Part shown: positions 15,995 through 24,526 of the stretch, in pieces
Position numbering within the stretch: the stretch's first letter is position 1
How the letters are laid out: each line of letters begins with the position of its first letter
NCBI RefSeq assembly: GCF_040448305.1
Contig: NZ_CP148752.1
Location: forward strand, 992,001-1,056,000
Direction of reading: 5' to 3'
Length of the DNA: 64,000 nucleotides
DNA from: Pseudomonas fluorescens
GTDB taxonomy: Bacteria; Pseudomonadota; Gammaproteobacteria; Pseudomonadales; Pseudomonadaceae
Made by a program: the position numbers and the translations under genes
Notes under the pieces: model-generated
What the model saw: the letters and a program-made list of their open reading frames with translations, nothing else
The model's database searches: none
What the model was told of the DNA's origin: nothing

Positions 15995-16222
15995 CCCTGT
16001 GGGAGCGGGCTTGCTCGCGAAGGCGGTGTGTCAGGCAATATTGATGCTGGATGTGACGGCCTCATCGCGAGCAGGCTCGCTCCCACAATGGTTAGTGGTC
16101 ATCGCGGATACCGGGCACGACGCTGGTCCCCTGTGGGAGCGAGCCTGCTCGCGAAGGCGGTGTGTCAGGCGATATGGATATTGGCTGTGACGGCCTTTTC
16201 GCGAGCAGGCTCGCTCCCACAG
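15993..16222. repeat. Two tandem REPINs (four REP copies)
   Basis: REP / spacer / inverted REP, then the same unit again. The two inner spacers are homologous (both contain AAGGCGGTGTGTCAGGC and end with TGTGACGGCC), so one unit is an imperfect duplicate of the other. The arrays lie at the 3' end of the MocR gene. Confidence 0.9.
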
Positions 16223-16238
16223 GATCGGTGACTGTCAG

Positions 16239-17657
16239 TTATTTACCTTGTGTGTCCAGCAACCGGAAAAACCGCTCCCGCACCTGCAAGCTGTCGCTGT
16301 GGGCCACATTGAATCGCAGGAACTGGCTGGCATCCGGCCCTTTGCTCAGCAAGGTGCCCGGCGCCAATACCATATTGTTCTCCAACCCCTGGCGAGCCAG
16401 GTTCTCGGCATGCAAGCCGTCCGGCAACCGTGCCCAGATAAACACGCCTTCGCCGGGCAACGAGGAAAGCGAACACCCAGCCTGTGCAAGCCAACCCGCC
16501 ACACGACTATTGGATTCATACAACCGATCCACCGTGCGCCGCGCATGTTTGGCATAGCTGCCATCGCTGAGCATGGTGCAGGTAATCTGCTCTGCCAGTT
16601 CCGACGTCACCCCGCCGCAGGCCATTTTCAGGGCGACCATGCGTGCCGCCAGTTGCGGTGACAGTACGGTGTAGCTGACGCGGCTGTTGGCGGTCAGGGT
16701 CTTGGAGAAGCCCGACACATAACTCACGTTGTCCAGCCCGCTGGCCGCCAGGCGCGGGGTGCGGCGTTGCTGGATGTCGCAGTACAGATCGTCTTCGACG
16801 ATGTGCAAGCCATGGCGGTGGCTCAGTTCCAGCAAGCGGTAGACCTGGGCCGGGGTGAACGAGTGGCCGGTGGGGTTATGCAGTGTGCTGTTGGTCATGT
16901 ACAGCACGGGTTTGTGGGCGATCAACAGTTGCTCGAAGGCGTCGAGGTCCATGCCGTCGCAATCCCGGGCGATGGTGATGACTTTGGCCCCGTGCAGCGC
17001 CAGGTTGGCGTGCATGTTGAAGTAGCAGGGGTCATCGAGCAGCACGGTGTCGCCGGGTTTGACCAGCAGGCGCATCAGCAGGTCGATGGCCTGCATGGTG
17101 TTGGCGGTGGTGATGATCTGGTCCACCGGCGCTTCGATGCCGAAGGTCGCCAGTTTCACCCGCAGGGCCTGGCGCAACGGCAGGTAACCGCCGGCCACGC
17201 CGTACTCGCCCATGCGCAACGACGTTGCTCGCAGGGTACTGCGCACGGCTTTCTGCAATTCTTCGGCGGGTAGCCATGAGGTCGGCAGAAAGCCGCAGCC
17301 GGGGCGCAGCGTGCCGTTGTCCAGCAGCAAGGCGCGACGAATCACGCTGAGGGTGTCCTGGGGTTGCAGGTCCGGGCCGGTGCCACTTTTCAGCGCCGCT
17401 TCGGAGCGATGCACGTAATGCCCGGAGCCCTGGCGAGACACCACCAGCCCCTTGGCCCGCATGCGGTCCAGCGCATCGACCACCGTGGACTTGCCCACGT
17501 TCATCAAGTCGGAGAGTTCGCGAATCGGCGGCAGCTTGGCGCCGTGGGGCAGGCCGCCGGTGCTGATCGCCTGGGTCAGTTGATCGACGATCTGCTGCAC
17601 CAGCGGCACGCCGGGCTGGAATTCAATGGCGGCAATGACTGCACGTTGAACCTGCAT
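16239..17657 (-). CDS. MocR-type regulator (GntR HTH fused to class I aminotransferase domain)
   Basis: A 472-residue MocR protein. The GntR winged helix (about 10-80) reads PLVQQIVDQLTQAISTGGLP then KLPPIRELSDLMNVGKSTVV. The aminotransferase domain (about 105-470) keeps the PLP motifs HNPTGHSF and DDLYCDI, and the PLP lysine K319 in VSGFSKTL. MocR proteins usually sense PLP or an amino acid and control an adjacent divergent gene. Here the divergent partner is the MFS transporter that begins the metabolic cluster. Two abutting inverted repeats sit in its own leader (17658-17704). This is probably the local regulator of the first half of the cluster. Confidence 0.92.
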   Translation of the reverse strand: MQVQRAVIAAIEFQPGVPLVQQIVDQLTQAISTGGLPHGAKLPPIRELSDLMNVGKSTVVDALDRMRAKGLVVSRQGSGHYVHRSEAALKSGTGPDLQPQDTLSVIRRALLLDNGTLRPGCGFLPTSWLPAEELQKAVRSTLRATSLRMGEYGVAGGYLPLRQALRVKLATFGIEAPVDQIITTANTMQAIDLLMRLLVKPGDTVLLDDPCYFNMHANLALHGAKVITIARDCDGMDLDAFEQLLIAHKPVLYMTNSTLHNPTGHSFTPAQVYRLLELSHRHGLHIVEDDLYCDIQQRRTPRLAASGLDNVSYVSGFSKTLTANSRVSYTVLSPQLAARMVALKMACGGVTSELAEQITCTMLSDGSYAKHARRTVDRLYESNSRVAGWLAQAGCSLSSLPGEGVFIWARLPDGLHAENLARQGLENNMVLAPGTLLSKGPDASQFLRFNVAHSDSLQVRERFFRLLDTQGK

Positions 17658-17704
17658 TTTACTGGTCTCTCCGGCAGTAAAGTTCGTTGGATTCTATACG
17701 AACT
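17658..17704. promoter_or_regulatory. Two abutting 7-N10-7 inverted repeats, probable MocR operator
   Basis: TTTACTG-N10-CAGTAAA occupies 17658-17681. AGTTCGT-N10-ACGAACT occupies 17681-17704. The centres are 23 bp apart, about two helical turns, in the 148-bp space between the MocR gene and the divergent MFS gene. Confidence 0.65.
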
Positions 17705-17805
17705 TGCACTGATCAGGACAAGCCTCTCTCTCTACCATGCCCTTACAGACTTTTCTGAATGTCAGCCTTTGTCGGCGGGCATTCACCCGGTTCCTGAGGT
17801 GTTGC

Positions 17806-18906
17806 ATGAGTGTCGAAACAACGGTCGCGGTGGCTAAACCGGTCATTAACCTGCGGTTATTCACGATCCGGATCATCACCGCCGTCTCGCTGTTCGCGGT
17901 GCTGGGCAAGGCCAACGTTTGGCTCGACACGGCCACCAACAGCATCCTGGCCCTTGGATATCGCGCCTTGTTGTTGCTGTTGCCCCTGACTTTACTGGTG
18001 CTTGGCCGACGTTCCCTGAGCGTCACGCTGCTGTGTGCCGGCCTTGGCCTGGTGTTGCTGGCGCTGACCAGTAATCAAGGCATGGTGATGTTTGCTGCCG
18101 CGCTGTTTGCCTACGGCATCGCCATTGCCGGTTACCTGATCAAGAGCGAAGCGGCCCAGACCAAGGAAGGCGCGGCCTACAACCGCGTGGCCATGAACAT
18201 GGGCAGCCTGGTGGCCGGTTTGATCCTGCTGTCGCCTCTTCTCACGCCTACGATGTTTTTCCTCGGTGCGGCGGCGTTCGTGTTGCTGTGCCTGCCGATC
18301 GCCCTCGGCGCGACCTTCACCTCCGAACCGCTGGTAGCCCGCCCAGCCAGTCAGGCCGGCAGCAACTGGGGCAACAAACTGCCCTGGGTGATCGCCGGGA
18401 TCATCATGGGCATCAAGCTGTTCGGGGTGTTCTCGATCCTGCCACAGGCGATCCTGCTCAAGACCGGCGAGCTGCCGGCCTGGTACGGCCTGATGCTGAT
18501 CCTCAACAGCGCCGTGGTGGTCTTCGCCCAGGTGCCGGTGATGAAGCTGATCGAGCGCACCGGGCGCTTCAAGGTCGTGGCGGTGATCGCGATCATCGTC
18601 GGCGGCTTTGCGGTGCTGTCTTCGCCTGCCGCGTTCCACGTCGAAACCCTCGCCGGGGCGCTGGTCTGGGTGGCGCTGCTGTCCATCGCCGAATGCGCCT
18701 TCAGCTACCTCGATTACTTCTCGGTCAAGCAGAACAACATGTTCGTCAAGGAAGTGTCCCTGGGGGTGGGGGCCGGTCTGACCGTGTTGATCATGCGGGT
18801 GGTACCGGCGCCGTACAACGCGCTGGTGCTGGCCGCCATCGGTGCCGCAGGGATCCTGGCCTGGTATTGGCTCAACCGTAAATCCAATGCGTCGTTGCAT
18901 GACTGA
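17806..18906 (+). CDS. MFS transporter (probable exporter of the cluster product)
   Basis: A 366-residue membrane protein with about 11-12 hydrophobic helices and the general layout of a small major facilitator. It begins with a short hydrophilic leader (MSVETTVAVAKPVINLRLF) and has the helix-linker pattern LLVLGRRSLSVTLL after helix 2. There is no close named family that I can see. The ATG at 17806 follows GAGGTG with a 5-base spacer; the longer frame from 17737 overlaps the promoter region. It is the first gene of the run and divergent from the MocR gene, the classic position for a MocR-controlled transporter. Export of the pathway product is inferred. Confidence 0.8.
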   Translation: MSVETTVAVAKPVINLRLFTIRIITAVSLFAVLGKANVWLDTATNSILALGYRALLLLLPLTLLVLGRRSLSVTLLCAGLGLVLLALTSNQGMVMFAAALFAYGIAIAGYLIKSEAAQTKEGAAYNRVAMNMGSLVAGLILLSPLLTPTMFFLGAAAFVLLCLPIALGATFTSEPLVARPASQAGSNWGNKLPWVIAGIIMGIKLFGVFSILPQAILLKTGELPAWYGLMLILNSAVVVFAQVPVMKLIERTGRFKVVAVIAIIVGGFAVLSSPAAFHVETLAGALVWVALLSIAECAFSYLDYFSVKQNNMFVKEVSLGVGAGLTVLIMRVVPAPYNALVLAAIGAAGILAWYWLNRKSNASLHD

Positions 18907-18948
18907 GTCATCGCCGTTGCGGATTTCACCTTGCAGGTCGGGGGCATT

Positions 18949-20229
18949 ATGAATACGACTTCATGCGTAGTAGTGGTCGGTTACAACGGTAATCGGGTGC
19001 ACGACATCCAGAAACTGCGCGAGCTGTGCAAGTCGCTCTACAACGCCAGGCTCATCCTGCTGGTCGAGAAGATTCAGCCCGATGACGACCAGGTGGCCGA
19101 TCACGTCTGCAGCACTTCACTGGCCGAAGACGATGTGGCGGCGTCCCTTGAACTGGTGGTGGGGTGCCTGAATGCCGACAGCTGGAAGCTGATCGGCGTA
19201 CTGCCGTTCTCCGATCGCGGCGTGCTGCTCGGTGCGGCGCTGGCCAGTCATTTCGACCTGCCGGGCATTACCCCAGGCGAAGCGCGGGCGGGCCTGGACA
19301 AGCAGATCTTCCGCCAACTCGAAGCGGCGGCCAGCACCGCCCCCGAAGAATACCGGCCGGTGTTTTCCGCGCGGGTCGCAAGCCTGTCGGAACTGCGCCA
19401 GCGCGTCGTCGAACTGGGCGGAAAAGCCTTCATCAAGCCGGCCTGCGAAGGCGCGAGCCGGGGCTGTCGTGTCATCCATCACCCTTCGGAATGCGAGGAT
19501 GCCTGGCTCGCCCTGAAGCCTTACCGCGAAGGCGGCATCGTTCTTGAAGAACTGGTGCAGAACGCCCGCGAATACAGTTGGGACTGCGTGGCCGGCAGCA
19601 CCTGGGTGACTGAAAAAACCACCACCGAAGGCGCCTACCGCGCAGAGATCCAGCAAGTCGTGCCCGCACCGCTTGCGGCTGAGGTACAGGCGCGTTTGAT
19701 GGCAGCCGGTCGGCATATGGCGGGCCTGGTGTCCCGGGACAATGGGGCCTGGCACAACGAAGTGTTCCTGCGCAGCGACAACCTGACCTCGGCCGTGGAA
19801 ACCAACATGCGCCCCGGTGGCATGCATATCTGGGACCTGGCCAAACGCGCCTTCGTCAATTTCGATCCGTGGGAACGCTGGGTGCGCTGGGCGGTGGAAG
19901 GCCAGACCGAACAGCACGAGCCAGTGGCCCGCGGCTACTGCGGCATTCGTCTGCTCAGGGCGCCGGCCGGCGGCATCTTGCGCGCGATGCCTGACATCGA
20001 GGCCCTCGCCCGCGCCCTGCGTATCGACCTGGTGGAGGGCCAGTACGCCAAGCGTGTCGGTGACTCGGTCAGCGCGCAGATCAAGGACAACTTCTCATTC
20101 ATCGGCCACATCGTGTTGTTCAACGAACACTACGGGCAACTGAGCAACGACCTGTTGCGTCTGGCCGAGGCGATTGAGTCACGCATTGAGGTGACTTGCC
20201 TGGCACCGGCCACCCGCGCCGTGTGCTGA
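18949..20229 (+). CDS. ATP-grasp ligase, L-amino-acid ligase type
   Basis: A 426-residue ATP-grasp enzyme. The ATP-binding strand is FIKPACEGASRG (about 160-171), followed by GGIVLEELVQNAREYSWD (about 198-215), and the metal-binding strand is ETNMRPGGMHIWDL with Glu284 and Asn286. The C-terminal part (about 325-390: GIRLLRAPAGGILRAMPDIE) fits the extra domain of L-amino-acid ligases and carnosine-synthase-like enzymes. These join two amino acids, or an amine and an acid, through an acyl phosphate. It follows the MFS gene by 42 bases. There is no NRPS in the locus, so this is the obvious bond-forming enzyme of the pathway. Substrates are unknown. Confidence 0.85.
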   Translation: MNTTSCVVVVGYNGNRVHDIQKLRELCKSLYNARLILLVEKIQPDDDQVADHVCSTSLAEDDVAASLELVVGCLNADSWKLIGVLPFSDRGVLLGAALASHFDLPGITPGEARAGLDKQIFRQLEAAASTAPEEYRPVFSARVASLSELRQRVVELGGKAFIKPACEGASRGCRVIHHPSECEDAWLALKPYREGGIVLEELVQNAREYSWDCVAGSTWVTEKTTTEGAYRAEIQQVVPAPLAAEVQARLMAAGRHMAGLVSRDNGAWHNEVFLRSDNLTSAVETNMRPGGMHIWDLAKRAFVNFDPWERWVRWAVEGQTEQHEPVARGYCGIRLLRAPAGGILRAMPDIEALARALRIDLVEGQYAKRVGDSVSAQIKDNFSFIGHIVLFNEHYGQLSNDLLRLAEAIESRIEVTCLAPATRAVC

Positions 20230-20277
20230 GCCCGCAAGCACCCGTTTTTTGCATTACTGATTAAGAGGGTTCGATCA

Positions 20278-20772
20278 ATGATCCAGCACATGACCTGCGA
20301 TGAACGCTTCATCGCCCTGGCCAAAGAGTTTGGTTATGACATCTACGGCGAAAACACCGCAGGCGGGCATTACGCACCGCTGATCCGCCATCACGATGAG
20401 TTGTACATCAGCGGTCTGGTACCGCGCATGAACGGCAAGATCCATTACCCCGGCCGCGTCGGGCTGGACCTCAGCTTGGCCGATGCGCAAGCGGCCGCCA
20501 GCATCAGCGCGATGCGCGGGCTGGCGTTGATCGTCGATGCCATTGGTTCGCTGGACAAGATCAAGTCATTGATCCGGGTAACGGTCTATGTGAAGTCCAC
20601 GGCGGATTTTGTCGATTTGAGCGAGGTGGCCAACGGCGCCTCGGATGTGTTCAGCCATGTGCTGGGCGATGCCGGTAAACATACCCGCACCACGGTGGGT
20701 GTTTATCAGTTACCCAAGAATGCCGCGATAGAAGTGGACATGATCGCCGCCTTGCGCCCCTCGGTTTTGTAA
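20278..20772 (+). CDS. RidA/YjgF-family protein
   Basis: A 164-residue protein of the Rid superfamily. It has the segment ELYISGLVPRMNGKIHYPGR, then LADAQAAASISAMRGLALI, and the C-terminal VYQLPKNAAIEVDMIAA. In canonical RidA an Arg near the C-terminus binds the imine carboxylate; in the equivalent place this protein reads GVYQLPKNAAIEVDM without it. It therefore looks like a divergent subgroup (Rid/endoribonuclease L-PSP-like) that may not hydrolyse 2-aminoacrylate. The start has GAGGG with an 8-base spacer. In a cluster with an aminotransferase and radical SAM aminomutase, imine or enamine handling is a reasonable role. Confidence 0.82.
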   Translation: MIQHMTCDERFIALAKEFGYDIYGENTAGGHYAPLIRHHDELYISGLVPRMNGKIHYPGRVGLDLSLADAQAAASISAMRGLALIVDAIGSLDKIKSLIRVTVYVKSTADFVDLSEVANGASDVFSHVLGDAGKHTRTTVGVYQLPKNAAIEVDMIAALRPSVL

Positions 20773-20855
20773 GTTCTTTCCCGACTTTACAGTGCTGAAC
20801 CGTTAACTTAAGGTTTAGCGATAAAGTATGGGAAATAAAAAGAAAGGACGTGCGA

Positions 20856-21341
20856 ATGGATAACTTTCAAGGTGCGTTTTTTTCATATAAGGACTTTCGT
20901 CAGAGCCTGCACCATCGAACGCCAAGTCCCAAGGTATGGAAAGGCACTGAACTGGCGGGCATGCGTCAGACCCTTGAAGCCAGCGACGTTGATATTGTCG
21001 CATTGGCTCACGACAAGAGCATTGAAGGCTGTGAAGTGACGCCTGGCATGGCGATCGCCATGCAATGGCTGAACCCCGGTGTGACGCTCAATGGCCATGC
21101 CCATTCCTGGTGGCATCTGTTTGTCATCCAGTGCGGCAGCGGTGTGTTGACCCTCGGCGATGCCGACGGGGTCAACGTCAGCAATGGCGACGTGCTGCTG
21201 GTGCCGGCCTGGACCAAGCACGGCTTCGTCAACACCAGCAGACACGAGCCTTTGGCGATGCTGAACATGAGCAACATGCCGCAAATGGCACTGCTTTCGA
21301 ACTTCGCCGACAGCCATGGCCTGATCACCACCCAGCCGTAA
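20856..21341 (+). CDS. Cupin domain protein
   Basis: A 161-residue single-domain cupin. The first cupin motif region reads GVTLNGHAHSWWHLFVIQCG (two His spaced like metal ligands, then a third), and the second reads NGDVLLVPAWTKHGFVN with the later His. Cupins of this kind bind Fe, Mn or Ni and work as oxygenases or isomerases, but some only bind ligand. The ATG at 20856 follows AAAGGA with an 8-base spacer, better than the GTG at 20850. A separate AT-rich stretch upstream may carry its own promoter. It is followed by a strong terminator. Confidence 0.8.
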   Translation: MDNFQGAFFSYKDFRQSLHHRTPSPKVWKGTELAGMRQTLEASDVDIVALAHDKSIEGCEVTPGMAIAMQWLNPGVTLNGHAHSWWHLFVIQCGSGVLTLGDADGVNVSNGDVLLVPAWTKHGFVNTSRHEPLAMLNMSNMPQMALLSNFADSHGLITTQP

Positions 21342-21360
21342 TTTCCCACCGCATAAACCT

Positions 21361-21392
21361 AGGGAGCCCACCTTCGTCGGCTCCCTTTTTTG
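21361..21392 (+). terminator. Intrinsic terminator after the cupin gene
   Basis: GGGAGCC / GGCTCCC stem with a 10-base loop and a T-run. It divides the cluster into two transcription units. Confidence 0.9.
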
Positions 21393-21473
21393 TTTTTCAG
21401 ACCTGCCCCGTTATCGCCTTTTGCAGCGTTATTGCCGGGGTTTTGGCTGCGTATCCATCTGTGGAAAACAACT

Positions 21474-21511
21474 TTCTGTATCGATTGAAACGGACAAATT
21501 CTGTATCTATT
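21474..21511. promoter_or_regulatory. Direct repeat TTCTGTATC-N-ATT x2, probable MocR-type operator
   Basis: TTCTGTATCGATT (21474-21486) and TTCTGTATCTATT (21499-21511) are direct repeats with a 25-bp period, in the 242-bp space between the cupin and GST genes. Direct repeats bound by a dimer are the usual MocR arrangement, and a tandem TGTATC box is familiar from MocR-controlled promoters in pseudomonads. Confidence 0.65.
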
Positions 21512-21583
21512 CAGCCTTAATGCAACTAACTACGATCACTTCCAATGCACGTTGATCCCTGCAGTCAGTGAATGGAGTGTTCT

Positions 21584-22228
21584 ATGGAAAACAGGAAGCT
21601 AAAACTGTATGTCGGCGCCGATCATGTCAGCGCTTTTGCGATGTCTGCTTTTGTGGCGCTCAAGGAGAAGCAACTTTCATTTGAACTTGTTACTGTTGAT
21701 CTAAAAGCGCGCGAAAACTATCTGGCGAGTTATCGCGATCTTTCGCTGACTTGCAAAATTCCAACGTTAGTTCACGACGATTTTGCCTTGGCGGAATCAT
21801 CGGCGATTGCCGAATACCTCGATGAACTCTCCCCGGGGCATAAAAAACTCTACCCGCAGGACCTCCAGCAGCGCGCCCGTGCCCGTCAATTGCAGGCCTG
21901 GTTGCGCAGTGACTTGCTGGTGGTGCGCAAGGAGCGCCCGTTCGACCTGGTGTACTTCGGCAAGAAAAACACCGCGCTGTCCGACGAGGCACAAGCTGCC
22001 GTCGAGCGCCTGTTCTTCGTCGCCGGGCATTTGCTGGAAGAGGGCGCCGAGCATCTGTTCGGCGACTGGAGCATTGCCGACACCGACCTTGCAATCATGC
22101 TCAACCGACTGGTTGCCAACGGCGATCCGGTGCCGGCACGGCTCGCGGCGTATGTGCGCCGCCAGTGGGATCGCGACAGCGTCCGGGCGTGGATGGACAT
22201 AGAGCGCAAAGCGCCGGCCATCGCGTAA
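21584..22228 (+). CDS. Glutathione S-transferase family protein (YfcF-like)
   Basis: A 214-residue GST with an N-terminal thioredoxin-like domain (about 1-85: KLKLYVGADHVSAFAMSAFV, then CKIPTLVHDDFALAESSAIA EYLDEL) and a helical C-terminal domain. The residues ESSAI form the glutathione gamma-glutamyl site. The N-terminal region has Ser at the usual catalytic place, and the length fits YfcF. GST genes inside biosynthetic clusters may provide detoxification or sulfur transfer. The ATG at 21584 has GGAGTG with a 4-base spacer and is preferred to 21572. It is the first gene of the second half of the cluster. Confidence 0.82.
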   Translation: MENRKLKLYVGADHVSAFAMSAFVALKEKQLSFELVTVDLKARENYLASYRDLSLTCKIPTLVHDDFALAESSAIAEYLDELSPGHKKLYPQDLQQRARARQLQAWLRSDLLVVRKERPFDLVYFGKKNTALSDEAQAAVERLFFVAGHLLEEGAEHLFGDWSIADTDLAIMLNRLVANGDPVPARLAAYVRRQWDRDSVRAWMDIERKAPAIA

Positions 22229-22260
22229 CAACACTCAGGGCAATCACCAGGAGCGCGGCC

Positions 22261-23601
22261 ATGCAAGGACTGTCGGAGCACGAACGCTACAAACCCTATA
22301 ACTCACGCACCATCCGCGACTCACCGTACTGGCACAAGCTGACGCCGGCGTTGCAGGAGGCCATGACCGTGGTGGCCAGGGTCATGCCGTTTCGCACCAA
22401 CGAATACGTGTTGGGCACATTGATCGACTGGAACAACATTCCGGACGATCCCATTTTCCGCATGACCTTTCCCCACAAGGACATGTTGCTGATAGAGGAA
22501 TATGCCTCGCTCAAACAACTGATCGAGCAGGATGACAGCGCGGCGATCAAGCGTCGGATCGAGGCGATCTGGCGGCGCATGAACCCGCATCCGGCCGGGC
22601 AGTTGACCCACAACGGTGTCACCCTCAATGGCAAAGTCCTGCCGGGCATCCAGCACAAGTACCGCGAGACCGTGCTGTTTTTCCCCGGCGCCGGCCAGAC
22701 CTGTCACGCGTACTGCACCTTCTGTTTCCGCTGGGCGCAGTTCATCGGCGAGGAAGAACTCAAGTTCAACGCCCGTGAGTCCCAGGAGCTGGTCAGTTAC
22801 CTGAGGGTGCACACCGAAGTGACCGACGTGCTGATTACCGGCGGCGACCCGATGATCATGAACACCCGCTCCCTGGCCGGTTACATCGAGCCGCTGCTGG
22901 AGTTGCCACACCTGAAGAACATCCGCATCGGCACCAAGTCCGTGGCGTACTGGCCGCAGCGTTTTGTCAGCGACAAGGATGCGCCTGAGCTGCTGGAGCT
23001 GTTCCAGCGCATCGTCGCGGCGGGGAAAAACCTGTCGATCATGGGCCACTACAACCACCCGGTGGAGATCCGCCAGGCCATCGCCCGCCAGGCCATCGAG
23101 CGCATTCGCTCGACGGGGGCGACGGTACGCATGCAGGCGCCGCTGATCCGCCACATCAACGAAAACCCCGCGGATTGGGCCGCGCTGTGGACCGAAGGTG
23201 TGCGGCTCGGGGCGGTGCCTTATTACATGTTCGTCGAACGCGACACCGGCCCCAGCCACTACTTCGCAATGCCGCTGGCCCGGGCCTTCGAGATCTTCCA
23301 GGCGGCGTACCGCACGGTGTCGGGGCTGGCGCGTACGGTGCGCGGGCCGTCCATGAGCACCTTCTACGGCAAGGTGTTGATCAACGGCATCGAGACCGTC
23401 GCCGGGGAAAGGGTCTTTGTCTTGCAGTTCCTCCAGGCACGCAATCCGCAATGGGTATTGCGCACGTTCTACGCGCGCTTCGATCCGCAGGTGACCTGGT
23501 TTGACGACCTGCAACCGGCCTTCGGCGAGCGTGCGTTCTTCTTTCAGACCGAGCTCACCGCCGTGCCGGAATTGATACCGGTGTTGCTGGAAACGGCGTA
23601 G
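22261..23601 (+). CDS. KamA-family radical SAM enzyme (lysine 2,3-aminomutase-like)
   Basis: A 446-residue radical SAM protein with the three iron-sulfur cysteines in CHAYCTFC (Cys148, Cys152, Cys155) and the following GGDPMIMNTRSL segment. The overall layout matches the KamA family: an N-terminal helical part, a barrel with VTDVLITGGDPM, then MGHYNHPVEI and RMQAPLIRHIN. The region where lysine 2,3-aminomutase binds PLP reads GPSMSTFYGKVLING, with Lys371, rather than the GGGGK of classic LAM. It thus belongs to a divergent subgroup. It could move an amino group on an unknown amino acid or do other radical chemistry. The ATG follows CAGGAG with a 7-base spacer. Confidence 0.85.
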   Translation: MQGLSEHERYKPYNSRTIRDSPYWHKLTPALQEAMTVVARVMPFRTNEYVLGTLIDWNNIPDDPIFRMTFPHKDMLLIEEYASLKQLIEQDDSAAIKRRIEAIWRRMNPHPAGQLTHNGVTLNGKVLPGIQHKYRETVLFFPGAGQTCHAYCTFCFRWAQFIGEEELKFNARESQELVSYLRVHTEVTDVLITGGDPMIMNTRSLAGYIEPLLELPHLKNIRIGTKSVAYWPQRFVSDKDAPELLELFQRIVAAGKNLSIMGHYNHPVEIRQAIARQAIERIRSTGATVRMQAPLIRHINENPADWAALWTEGVRLGAVPYYMFVERDTGPSHYFAMPLARAFEIFQAAYRTVSGLARTVRGPSMSTFYGKVLINGIETVAGERVFVLQFLQARNPQWVLRTFYARFDPQVTWFDDLQPAFGERAFFFQTELTAVPELIPVLLETA

Positions 23602-23632
23602 GAAATTTCATGAACAATGGGGAGATATGGAT

Positions 23633-24508
23633 ATGAGCAGTATCCCGTTTGATCAGCGCGAGGGCGTTATCTGGCTCGACGGCGAGTTCGTCGAGTGGTC
23701 CCGGGCGCAGTTGCATGTGCTGACCCATGGCCTGCATTACGCGAGCACCGTGTATGAAGGCGAGCGGGTCTACAACGGCAGGATCTTCAAGCTGCGCGAA
23801 CACAGCGAGCGCTTGTATCGCTCGGCGCACCTGATGGACTTTGCCATCCCCTTTGAGCTGGCTGAACTGGAGGCGGCCAGCCACGAACTGCTGCAACGCA
23901 ACCAGGTCGTCGACGGTTATCTGCGCCCGGTGGCCTGGCGCGGCAGCGAGATGATTTCCACCTCGGCGCGTTTCAACCGTGTGCACGTGGCCATCGCGTG
24001 CTGGCAGTGGCCGAGCTATTTCGACCCGGCCGCGCGCATGGCCGGCATCCGCTTGAAAACCGCGACCTGGCGCCGCCCACCACCGAACAGCAGCCCGTTC
24101 GAAGCCAAGGCCTCCGGGCATTACCAGATCGCCACGCTGAGCAAGCACGACGCCGAGAATACGGGTTACCACGATGCGCTGATGCTCGACTGGCGCGGTC
24201 ACGTTGCCGAAGCCACCAGCGCCAATGTGTTCTTCGCCAAAGGCCGGACGCTGCAGACCCCGACAGCGGATTGCTTCCTCAACGGCATCACCCGCCAGAC
24301 CGTGATCGAGCTGGCCAAGGCGCTGGATTACCAGGTGGTCGAACGCACGATTTTGCCTACAGAGCTTGGCGACTTCGATGAGTGTTTTCTCACCGGCACC
24401 GCCGCCGAAATCACCCCGGTGCAGTGCATCGATGAGCAGCACTATCGACCGGGTGACGCCTGCCGCGACTTCATCGCCGCGTACACCTCAACCGTCAACG
24501 CCGGATAA
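23633..24508 (+). CDS. Class IV aminotransferase (branched-chain type)
   Basis: A 291-residue fold-type IV PLP enzyme of IlvE/BCAT layout. It opens with VIWLDGEFVEW and then THGLHYASTVYEGERVYNG. The PLP lysine is Lys159 in EAKASGHYQIATLSK, followed by GYHDALMLDWRGHVAEATSA NVFF. It should exchange an amino group between a hydrophobic or modified 2-keto acid and glutamate, with D-amino acid or chorismate-lyase-like use also possible in this fold. GGGGAG lies at a proper distance from the ATG at 23633, so this start is chosen over 23627. The genome's housekeeping ilvE is expected elsewhere, so this is probably a pathway-specific copy. Confidence 0.88.
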   Translation: MSSIPFDQREGVIWLDGEFVEWSRAQLHVLTHGLHYASTVYEGERVYNGRIFKLREHSERLYRSAHLMDFAIPFELAELEAASHELLQRNQVVDGYLRPVAWRGSEMISTSARFNRVHVAIACWQWPSYFDPAARMAGIRLKTATWRRPPPNSSPFEAKASGHYQIATLSKHDAENTGYHDALMLDWRGHVAEATSANVFFAKGRTLQTPTADCFLNGITRQTVIELAKALDYQVVERTILPTELGDFDECFLTGTAAEITPVQCIDEQHYRPGDACRDFIAAYTSTVNAG

Positions 24509-24526
24509 CCCGCCAGGAATCTCACC

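Noticed and set aside
15993..16222. REP pair as transcription terminators for the MocR gene
   Set aside because: Stems are strong but lack a T-run; REPs are listed as repeats instead.
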